Shown: positions 1 through 6,438 of the stretch, piece after piece
How the letters are laid out: every line of letters begins with the position of its first letter
Position numbering within the stretch: the stretch's first letter is position 1
Source: an uncultured Sutterella sp.
GTDB taxonomy: Bacteria > Pseudomonadota > Gammaproteobacteria > Burkholderiales > Burkholderiaceae_F
DNA: 15,877 bases
Direction: 5' to 3'
Assembly: GCA_905206345.1 (NCBI GenBank)
Contig: CAJLGW010000047.1
Coordinates: 1-15,877, forward strand
Position numbers and translations under genes: made by a program
The notes under the pieces: generated by a model
Databases searched by the model: none
What the model was told of the DNA's origin: nothing
Seen by the model: only the letters and a program-made list of their open reading frames with translations

Positions 1-68
1 ATGCCTGTAATTGCGGTGTGAGAGGGGCGAGATGAGAATCTCCCCCTACTCGATCAGAAAACGACCCC

Positions 69-650
69 GTGATGGCCACGCTAATCAAGCGCTATGGGGA
101 TAAGCCTTTTCCAACACCTATGGGCGCCTTGCCTTCGATGATTCGAGCGGTGGTGGCGCAACAAATTTCCAACCGAGCTGCCAAAACCCTTTGGGAGCGA
201 TTAAAGACTTTTTTGGGTGACGAGCGTGATTGGAGTCGCAAACTCACCGACACATCGCTAAATGAGCTTCGAGCCTTGGGCTTAAACGAGCGAAAAGCCA
301 CGACGTTAAAAACGATTGCCGAACACTTTGAGACCGGTCTTTGGAGCGAAGATAAGTTTTCGCAAATGACCGATCAAGAGGTTTCGGACGCGGTTCAATC
401 CCTACGAGGAATGGGTCCTTGGAGCGCGGCAAGCGTTTTAATTTTTGGTTTGTGTCGAGCCGATATTTTGCCTTTAGGGGACTTCGGTGTGCGTGTTGCG
501 ATTTGTAAGCTTTATTTTCCCGATGAAACGCCCGCAACTTTAGGGCGCCGAGAGGGGAAAACCCGTGTAAAATCCATTGAATGTACTTGGGAACCTTATC
601 GAACCGTTGCCACATGGTTTTTGTGGTGTTCGCTTGAGAATTCCGATTGA
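69..650 (+). CDS. alkA: DNA-3-methyladenine glycosylase II (AlkA-like, HhH-GPD), 5' end uncertain
   Basis: Base-excision repair glycosylase of the HhH-GPD superfamily, expected to remove alkylated purines. Numbering from the ATG at 72, the protein shows VAQQIS (28-33), the helix-hairpin-helix LRGMGPWSA (111-119) and PLGDFGV (134-140), whose Asp137 is the expected catalytic aspartate. It ends with EPYRTVATWFLW, the usual closing motif. The start is doubtful. GTG at 69 and ATG at 72 both lack a Shine-Dalgarno site. The frame stays open upstream to a TGA at 33-35 and reads SENDPVM just before the chosen start, which resembles the conserved N-terminal helix of longer homologues (often near 210 residues). 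The gene may therefore be N-terminally truncated or frameshifted near 36-68. It lies 18 bases before accA, an order common in Burkholderiales. The family is secure; the start is not. Confidence 0.8.
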   Translation: MMATLIKRYGDKPFPTPMGALPSMIRAVVAQQISNRAAKTLWERLKTFLGDERDWSRKLTDTSLNELRALGLNERKATTLKTIAEHFETGLWSEDKFSQMTDQEVSDAVQSLRGMGPWSAASVLIFGLCRADILPLGDFGVRVAICKLYFPDETPATLGRREGKTRVKSIECTWEPYRTVATWFLWCSLENSD

Positions 651-668
651 GAAAGAGAGAACAATTTC

Positions 669-1736
669 ATGGCTAAAGCTGTATTTTTAGATTTTGAAAA
701 GCAAATTGAAGAGTTGCAAGTCAAGATTGATGAATTGATGGCGATGCAAGACAAGGATGAAGGCAAGACGCTCAACTTGACCGCCGAAATTAATCAATTG
801 CAAGCCAAAACCGAAGAACTTCTTAAAAAGACCTACGCAGAATTAACACCCTGGCAAACGTCTTTGGTCGCACGCCATCCGCAACGTCCCTATATGCTCG
901 ATTACATCGAGATGATTTTCACGGACTTTCATGAGTTGCATGGCGATCGCACCTTTGCCGACGACAAGGCTATCGTGGGTGGCTTGGCACGCTTGGCCGG
1001 TCACGCTGTGGTTGTGATCGGTCAACAAAAAGGGCGTGGTACCAAAGAGCGCATGATGCGCAATTTCGGCATGCCCCGTCCGGAAGGCTATCGTAAAGCT
1101 TTGCGTTTGATGAAGTTGGCAGAAAAATTCTCGTTACCGATCTTTACCTTCATTGATACCCCAGGGGCCTATCCCGGCATTGACGCTGAAGAACGCGGTC
1201 AAAGTGAAGCCATCGGTCGTAACCTCTTTGAAATGAGCCATTTAAAGACGCCCATTATCGCCACAGTGATCGGTGAAGGGGGCTCGGGCGGCGCCTTAGG
1301 CATTGCCGTCGCAGACGCTGTCAATATGCTTCAATACTCGGTCTACTCTGTCATCAGTCCTGAAGGTTGTGCTTCCATTCTTTGGAAGGACGCAGGACGC
1401 GCAGCCGATGCCGCACAAGCCTTAGGTTTGACTGCCGATCGCTTGCGTGACTTGGGCTTGGTTGATCGAGTGTTGAGTGAACCCTTGGGTGGCGCTCATC
1501 GCGATCCGCACTTGATGGGGGCGTCATTAAAGAAAGTGTTGACCGATCAAATGCGTCGATTCAGAACGATGGATGTTGATGAGTTGGTTGAACGCCGTAT
1601 GGAACGCATCTTGCAATACGGCAAGTTTGAAGTGGTGGCTCAAGAGGCTGAAATCGATCCCGTGATTGCCGTGGAAGATGATTTGCACGACGATCAAATT
1701 GAACAAACGCCTGTGAAGAAGGTTGCGGATGAGTAA
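669..1736 (+). CDS. accA: Acetyl-CoA carboxylase carboxyltransferase subunit alpha
   Basis: The alpha subunit of the carboxyltransferase pairs with AccD and moves the carboxyl group from biotin to acetyl-CoA, giving malonyl-CoA for fatty-acid synthesis in the cytoplasm. The 355-residue product has the N-terminal coiled helix (FEKQIEELQVKIDEL) and the crotonase-like core with GDRTFADDKAIVGG, GQQKGRGTKE, RNFGMPRPEGYRKA, FIDTPGAYPG and GEGGSGGALGIA. It is about 30 residues longer than the usual 317-325. The excess is an acidic C-terminal tail rich in E and D. A purine-rich GAGAAAGAGAG lies 8-18 bases before the ATG. The stop overlaps the tilS start, so the two are probably translationally coupled. 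Confidence 0.97.
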   Translation: MAKAVFLDFEKQIEELQVKIDELMAMQDKDEGKTLNLTAEINQLQAKTEELLKKTYAELTPWQTSLVARHPQRPYMLDYIEMIFTDFHELHGDRTFADDKAIVGGLARLAGHAVVVIGQQKGRGTKERMMRNFGMPRPEGYRKALRLMKLAEKFSLPIFTFIDTPGAYPGIDAEERGQSEAIGRNLFEMSHLKTPIIATVIGEGGSGGALGIAVADAVNMLQYSVYSVISPEGCASILWKDAGRAADAAQALGLTADRLRDLGLVDRVLSEPLGGAHRDPHLMGASLKKVLTDQMRRFRTMDVDELVERRMERILQYGKFEVVAQEAEIDPVIAVEDDLHDDQIEQTPVKKVADE

Positions 1737-3219
1737 GTCACGCACTCGCGTTCGTCATTACGAAAAGTTAGCTCTGTCCACGGTCTCTCGAGAATTGAGA
1801 GAGGCTCTGGAGGTCTCCGTTGATGAGGCCTTGGGGGTGAATGACACGCCGAGCCTTTTTGCTCAACCGGTAAGCGCCGATAAAAAGGCCCGCATTGTAG
1901 TGGGCTTTTCCGGCGGCCGCGACTCCGTAGCACTTTTACAAACGCTTGTTGCCCTTCGCAATAAGCGCAATTCCCGCATTGATGAAATCTTGGCGCTTCA
2001 CGTGCACCATGCATTGAGTCCCAATGCTAATCGTTGGGCGCGTTTTTGCCGTGAGATGGCCGAAAGTCTGAACATCCCCTTTAAGGTGACGCACGTCATG
2101 GTGAAAACCAAGGGTGATGGTGTAGAAGCGGCAGCTCGCAGAGCACGCTATGAAGCATTAAATCAAGCCGCCAAAGTCTTTAATGCGGACATGATCATGA
2201 CCGCGCATCACGAAGACGATCGCTTGGAAACGTTCCTAATCCAATGGATGAGGGGCGCGGGCGTCGAGGGCTTGGCCACCTTCCCGATGGTGAAAAAAGA
2301 CTCGGATGTGATGTTGGTGCGCCCGTTTTTGCACGTCCCGCGCGCTTTAATTGAACGCTATCTTGAACTCGTGGATTTGCCCTGGGTCGAAGACGAAAGT
2401 AATGCTGATACGACCTACATGCGTAATGCCATTCGCCATGAAGTCTTACCCGTGATGGATACGATTCGTCCGGGCTTTCGAGCAGCGGCTGCGCGCGCAG
2501 TGGAGCTTGTTGCGCAAACGTCAGAGCTTTTAAAAGAAGTCGCTCAAGAAGACTTAAAGAAAGTTCGTAATGAAAAGAACGAACTTGAAATTCCCAAATT
2601 ACTGGCCTTGTCCGACATGCGTCAAACCTTGGTACTTCGTGCTTGGATTGAAAGCTTTGGTTTGGTGCCACCTTCTAAAGCTCGCTTAACCGAACAACTG
2701 CGTCAAGCTCGAGAAACGCACTCAGATACGCAATTAACATTCAGGATGGATAACTTTGAAATGCGTCGTCATGGGGCACGGTTGGTGATGCGTAAGCAAT
2801 CCGCTCCCAAAAAAGACACAACGCGTTTTGAGACGCTCAACTGGCGTGGAGAGGGGCGCTATCCGTTACCCTCTTGGAACGGTGAGTTGGTTGTCCGAGC
2901 AGTGGGTGATGACGAAGCCGGGGTCGCAGAGAGTATGTTAAGTGAGGGGGTCCTTCAGGTGCGTCCTCGCTCGGGAGGCGAGAAGATGAAGATTCATCGC
3001 GCGCGTCCCCGCAAAACACTTAAAGCGCTTTATCAAGAAGCCGACATTGCGGAGTTTGATCGCTCTGACTTGCCCCTTCTTTGGTGCAATGATGATTTGA
3101 TTTATGCTGCGGGCCTCGGGATGGATACCAAGTTTGCCAAGACCGAGGGCGACGAGGAAAAGCGCTACGCCTTTGAATGGGTGCCCGATGAGACACTCTT
3201 TTCACTAATGCAGTCTTAA
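1729..3219 (+). CDS. tilS: tRNA(Ile)-lysidine synthetase
   Basis: ATP-dependent N-type PP-loop enzyme that attaches lysine to C34 of tRNA-Ile(CAU), changing it from Met to Ile identity. The PP-loop SGGRDS is at residues 61-66, followed by LHVHHALSPNA, an AARRARYEAL segment and TAHHEDDRLETFL. The C-terminal TilS domain is visible as RPRSGGEKMKIHRARPRKTL and then LLWCNDDLIYAAGLGMD. The product has 496 residues from the ATG at 1729, longer than the 432 of E. coli, with roughly 40 extra residues before the PP-loop. This ATG is preferred over the in-frame TTG at 1723 because AAGAAGG ends six bases before it. It overlaps the last eight bases of accA. In many Burkholderiales lysC follows tilS; here nrdA does. 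Confidence 0.95.
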   Translation: MSKSRTRVRHYEKLALSTVSRELREALEVSVDEALGVNDTPSLFAQPVSADKKARIVVGFSGGRDSVALLQTLVALRNKRNSRIDEILALHVHHALSPNANRWARFCREMAESLNIPFKVTHVMVKTKGDGVEAAARRARYEALNQAAKVFNADMIMTAHHEDDRLETFLIQWMRGAGVEGLATFPMVKKDSDVMLVRPFLHVPRALIERYLELVDLPWVEDESNADTTYMRNAIRHEVLPVMDTIRPGFRAAAARAVELVAQTSELLKEVAQEDLKKVRNEKNELEIPKLLALSDMRQTLVLRAWIESFGLVPPSKARLTEQLRQARETHSDTQLTFRMDNFEMRRHGARLVMRKQSAPKKDTTRFETLNWRGEGRYPLPSWNGELVVRAVGDDEAGVAESMLSEGVLQVRPRSGGEKMKIHRARPRKTLKALYQEADIAEFDRSDLPLLWCNDDLIYAAGLGMDTKFAKTEGDEEKRYAFEWVPDETLFSLMQS

Positions 3220-3231
3220 TGCTTTCTCTTC

Positions 3232-3257
3232 AGGGTCTCTTACAATGAGGCCCTTTT
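3232..3257 (+). terminator. Intrinsic terminator after tilS
   Basis: AGGGTCTC (3232-3239) pairs with GAGGCCCT (3247-3254) over eight positions with one G-T wobble. The loop is seven bases and a short T run follows. It closes the alkA-accA-tilS unit and separates it from the nrd promoter. Confidence 0.7.
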
Positions 3258-3316
3258 CAATTCTTTGCTCTAACTCATTTTTTTTATTGAGTTTTTTCTC
3301 AAATCAATGACTCTCA

Positions 3317-3346
3317 TTGTGAATTTCAATAAGTAACAACTATATC
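3317..3346 (+). promoter_or_regulatory. Candidate sigma70 promoter of nrdAB
   Basis: TTGTGA (3317-3322) and TATATC (3341-3346) are separated by 18 bases. Each matches the consensus at four of six positions. The -10 lies inside the better NrdR-type box, where a repressor would block polymerase. The predicted leader is about 45 bases long. Confidence 0.45.
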
Positions 3347-3383
3347 TTGTGTATTCTTTTGAGTCTGATACTAAATAAAGATA
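3337..3383 (+). promoter_or_regulatory. Tandem NrdR-type boxes upstream of nrdA
   Basis: The NrdR box consensus is ACACWATATATWGTGT. The 16 bases at 3337-3352 (CAACTATATCTTGTGT) match it at 13 positions. A weaker copy at 3368-3383 (ATACTAAATAAAGATA) matches at 10. They are 15 bases apart, giving a 31-bp centre-to-centre distance, which is the same-face spacing known for NrdR box pairs. Box 1 overlaps the candidate -10, and box 2 lies in the untranslated leader. Repression of nrdAB by the NrdR zinc-finger/ATP-cone regulator is inferred. Confidence 0.6.
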
Positions 3384-3398
3384 TTAGTGAAGGCTCCC

Positions 3399-5174
3399 AT
3401 GACTATAAAGATTGATTACTCGCGCGACGCCCTCTTTGACGAGTTGGGGATGGTGCGTTTGCGTGAAAGCTATCTGCGTGCGGATGAAAAAAGTCCGCAA
3501 GACCGTTTGGCGTTTGTCGCTCAATCGTTTGCAACGGATAACGCGCATGCTCAGCGCATCTATGACTACGCCTCTAAACATTGGTTAAGTTTTTCCACGC
3601 CCATTTTAAGTTTCGGTCGAACGAAAAAGGGTTTGCCCGTGAGCTGTTTTCTCTCTTACATGGAAGATAGCGCTGAAGGCTTGGTGGATACGCTCTCGGA
3701 AGTCAATTGGCTTTCGATGTTGGGCGGTGGCGTGGGCATTCATTTGGCCATTCGCAGCGCCGATGAAAAAAGCGTTGGTGTCATGCCTCACTTGAAAGTT
3801 TACGATGCGGCCTGCTTGGCCTATCGTCAAGGCACGACTCGTCGAGGCTCTTACGCGGCCTTTTTGTCTGTTGATCATCCCGATATTGTCCAATTCATTG
3901 AGATGCGCAAACCCACGGGCGACCAAAACATGCGTACGCTCAATTTGCACCACGGGATTAATATCACGGACGCCTTCATGCGAAAGATTGAAGAGAGCAT
4001 GAAGGATGGCAACGCTGATGACAGTTGGCCTTTGAAGGATCCGCATTCAGGCAAAGTTGTGGAAGTGGTGAGTGCAAGAGATATTTGGCAGCGCATTTTA
4101 GAGTTACGTATGCAAACGGGCGAACCCTACTTGGTCTTCACCGACACGGCTAATCGGTCGTTACCCGAGTGGCTTAAAGCACAAGGCTTAACCATCAATG
4201 GATCCAACCTTTGCACCGAAATCTTTTTACCGACGAGTGCCGATCGCACGGCGGTTTGCTGCTTAAGTTCCGTTAACGTGGAGTACTTTGATGAGTGGAA
4301 AAAGGAAGAACGTTTTATCGATGACGTGATGATGTTCCTCGATAACGTCTTGGAGTACTTTATTGAGCACGCGCCCGACCCTATTTCGCGAGCTAAATAT
4401 TCGGCGCAACGAGAGCGTTCCGTGGGCTTGGGAACGTTGGGACTACATGCGTATTTCCAACGCAAAGGGATTGCGTTTGATAGTGCCATCGCAAAAGCTC
4501 TTAATCGTCGAATTTTTGAGCATATCCATCAAAAGTGTGCCCTGGCAGACCACCGTTTGTGTGAAGAGCGCGGGCCCTGTCCTGATGCAAAAGACGCCGG
4601 CATCAAACGACGTTTTTCTCACTGGATGGCCGTGGCCCCCAATGCGTCTTCGAGTTTAATTGTTGGTAATACCAGTCCTTCGATTGAACCGCGACGCGCC
4701 AATGTCTATCGTCAGGATACGATTTCGGGCGCTCATATCGTCAAAAACCGTTATTTGGTTAAAGCACTCGATGAACTTCAAATGAATACCGATGAAGTTT
4801 GGGCAGACATCATTGCGCATGACGGCAGTATTCAACATCTTGAGGCGATCCCGGAAGCTATTCGAGCCGTCTTTAAAACCGCTCAGGAGCTTGATCAACG
4901 TTGGTTAATTGAATTGGCAGCTGACCGTCAAACGTACATTGATCAGGGGCAGTCGCTCAATTTATTTTTCCCTGCCGACGTAACCATCGCCTACTTGCAT
5001 ACCTGCCACTTCATGGCATGGAAGCGAGGGTTGAAGTCGCTTTATTACTGTCGAAGTGACAAGTTAAGAAAGGCCGATCGTGTGGGAGTGGCCATTGAAC
5101 GTCGTCGCATTGAAGACGATATCAATATGCGTGAAGTCTTGGAAGATAGCACCTGTTTGGCCTGTGAAGGATAA
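3399..5174 (+). CDS. nrdA: Class I ribonucleoside-diphosphate reductase, alpha (catalytic) subunit lacking an ATP-cone
   Basis: Reduces ribonucleoside diphosphates to deoxyribonucleotides by thiyl-radical chemistry. From the ATG at 3399 (GAAGG five bases upstream; an in-frame GTG at 3387 is less likely) the product has 591 residues, against 761 in E. coli. Visible active-site elements are Cys83 in LPVSCFLS, Asn270-Cys272-Glu274 in SNLCTEIF, Cys287/Cys288 in VCCLSSVNV, the phosphate-binding PNASSSLIVGNTSPSIEP (414-431), the radical-transfer pair Tyr549-Tyr550 in LYYCRS, and the C-terminal redox pair Cys586/Cys589. The first active-site cysteine is only 83 residues from the start (225 in E. coli), so the ATP-cone that senses dATP is absent. 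It lies three bases before nrdB and is probably NrdR-regulated. Confidence 0.95.
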   Translation: MTIKIDYSRDALFDELGMVRLRESYLRADEKSPQDRLAFVAQSFATDNAHAQRIYDYASKHWLSFSTPILSFGRTKKGLPVSCFLSYMEDSAEGLVDTLSEVNWLSMLGGGVGIHLAIRSADEKSVGVMPHLKVYDAACLAYRQGTTRRGSYAAFLSVDHPDIVQFIEMRKPTGDQNMRTLNLHHGINITDAFMRKIEESMKDGNADDSWPLKDPHSGKVVEVVSARDIWQRILELRMQTGEPYLVFTDTANRSLPEWLKAQGLTINGSNLCTEIFLPTSADRTAVCCLSSVNVEYFDEWKKEERFIDDVMMFLDNVLEYFIEHAPDPISRAKYSAQRERSVGLGTLGLHAYFQRKGIAFDSAIAKALNRRIFEHIHQKCALADHRLCEERGPCPDAKDAGIKRRFSHWMAVAPNASSSLIVGNTSPSIEPRRANVYRQDTISGAHIVKNRYLVKALDELQMNTDEVWADIIAHDGSIQHLEAIPEAIRAVFKTAQELDQRWLIELAADRQTYIDQGQSLNLFFPADVTIAYLHTCHFMAWKRGLKSLYYCRSDKLRKADRVGVAIERRRIEDDINMREVLEDSTCLACEG

Positions 5175-5177
5175 AAA

Positions 5178-6161
5178 ATGGATAAGAAGAAAACCCTTTT
5201 GACGCAAAGTCGTGACTACTACAAACCCTTTGTTTATCCATGGGCTTATGACGCATTCATGCAGTCTGAACAGATGCATTGGCTCTGGACCGAAGTGCCG
5301 ATGGTCGAAGACGTGAAGGATTGGCGTTTGCGTTTAACGGAAGCTGAACGTGACTTTTTAACGAAGGTTTTTCGCTTCTTCACACAAGGCGACATTGATG
5401 TGAGTTCAGCTTATGTGCATACTTACTTGCCGGCTTTCCCGCAGCCTGAAATCCGCATGATGCTTTCAAGCTTTGCAGCTCGAGAAGCCGTGCACGTCGC
5501 AGCGTACTCGCACTTAATTGAAACCTTAGGGATGCCAGAGGCCATCTATAACGAATTCTTAGAGTACGAAGCGATGGCTGATAAACATGACTACTTCCAC
5601 GGTCTTCGAGAAGATGATGAGGAAAATCTTGCCGCCAAGATGGCTGCGTTTTCTGCTTTCACCGAAGGGATGCAGTTATTCTCTAGCTTTGTGATGCTTT
5701 TAAACTTCACGCGCAAAGGTACGATGCGAGGCATGGGGCAAATTATTGCCTGGTCAATTAACGATGAAACGTTACACACCGAGTCAATGATCAAGCTTTT
5801 CCGTGAGTACATTACGCAAAACCCCGACATGTGGAACGATGATTTAAAGCGTACGATTTACACGATTGCCGAAAAGATGGTGGAATTGGAAGACCGCTTC
5901 ATTGAGTTGGCTTTTGGTGTGAACGAAATGCAAAAACTCACGCAAGAAGATGTTAAAGCCTATATTCGTTACATCGCTGATCGCCGTCTTATTGCCATGG
6001 GGATGAAGGGGATTTTTGGTGTTAAGCACAATCCTTTGCCTTGGGTGGATGCGATGCTGGGAGTCACGCACACCAATTTCTTTGAAAATCGTGTGGTGGA
6101 TTACGCCAAGGGCGCTTTGACAGGGGATTGGAGTGATGTTTGGGGCGGAGCCAAAGACTGA
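5178..6161 (+). CDS. nrdB: Class I ribonucleoside-diphosphate reductase, beta (radical-generating) subunit
   Basis: Ferritin-like subunit that houses the dimetal centre and the radical for NrdA. The 327-residue product carries the expected ligands Asp72, Glu103, His106, Glu163, Glu197 and His200. Tyr110 sits four residues after His106, the position of the radical tyrosine Y122 of E. coli; the Asp72-Glu103 spacing of 31 also equals E. coli D84-E115. This fits a tyrosyl-radical enzyme, but the metal (Fe or Mn) cannot be read from sequence. There is no N-terminal ATP-cone, unlike some NrdB proteins that carry one in place of NrdA. The start has GAAGGA across the end of nrdA, three bases after its stop. 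A conserved C-terminal Tyr309 may serve radical transfer. Confidence 0.95.
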   Translation: MDKKKTLLTQSRDYYKPFVYPWAYDAFMQSEQMHWLWTEVPMVEDVKDWRLRLTEAERDFLTKVFRFFTQGDIDVSSAYVHTYLPAFPQPEIRMMLSSFAAREAVHVAAYSHLIETLGMPEAIYNEFLEYEAMADKHDYFHGLREDDEENLAAKMAAFSAFTEGMQLFSSFVMLLNFTRKGTMRGMGQIIAWSINDETLHTESMIKLFREYITQNPDMWNDDLKRTIYTIAEKMVELEDRFIELAFGVNEMQKLTQEDVKAYIRYIADRRLIAMGMKGIFGVKHNPLPWVDAMLGVTHTNFFENRVVDYAKGALTGDWSDVWGGAKD

Positions 6162-6187
6162 TTTTTCGACAAGATAATGTCATTTTG

Positions 6188-6236
6188 TGGGCACTTTTTT
6201 GTGAATGAGAAAGTGCCCATATCTTTAACTTTTTGT
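6188..6236 (+). terminator. Intrinsic terminator after nrdB
   Basis: TGGGCACTTT (6188-6197) and AAAGTGCCCA (6210-6219) form a perfect 10-bp stem with a 12-base loop. It is followed by a T-rich stretch (TATCTTTAACTTTTTG). The tail is interrupted by adenines, so termination may be partial. Confidence 0.65.
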
Positions 6237-6294
6237 TCAATAGTCAGACATTTGCGAAAAAAGTTGAACGTAATAAGACTTTTCTTTGCAAAAT

Positions 6295-6412
6295 ACATGT
6301 TAGAGCTAAGAACATATGTTATGTTCAAAACATATGTTGTTCTAAAAAACATATGTTATTCCAAGAAACATATGTTATTTCTAAAAACATATGTCAACAT
6401 AAGTGACATAAG
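6295..6412 (+). repeat. Tandem array of the palindrome AACATATGTT, period 18-19 bp
   Basis: Four perfect copies of the 10-bp palindrome AACATATGTT lie at 6311-6320, 6329-6338, 6348-6357 and 6367-6376. A fifth at 6386-6395 ends in C. Their centres are 18, 19, 19 and 19 bp apart. A degenerate copy ACATGT (6295-6300) is centred 18 bp before the first, and a half-site ACAT at 6406-6409 is in register 19 bp after the last. The repeat unit approximates AACATATGTTATTCTAAAA. The array ends about 27 bases before the uvrA-like start, so it occupies the promoter or leader region. It could be a cooperative operator array. The core resembles the Gram-positive LexA box (GAAC-N4-GTTC), but only copy one has the leading G and none has the trailing C. 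Confidence 0.9.
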
Positions 6413-6438
6413 CAACGAAATGATTTGAGAGATAAACC

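Noticed and set aside
1..35. C-terminal end of an upstream cysS gene
   Set aside because: cysS often precedes alkA in Burkholderiales, but the few codons before the stops at 19-21 and 33-35 cannot be recognised as CysS.
6295..6412. CRISPR array
   Set aside because: The repeated unit is 10 bp and palindromic, the intervening sequence is only 8-9 bp and itself similar between units, and no cas genes are near.
6177..6428. Open frame of 83 codons on the plus strand across the palindrome array
   Set aside because: It starts inside the nrdB terminator, is built from the repeats, has no ribosome site and shows no recognisable domain.
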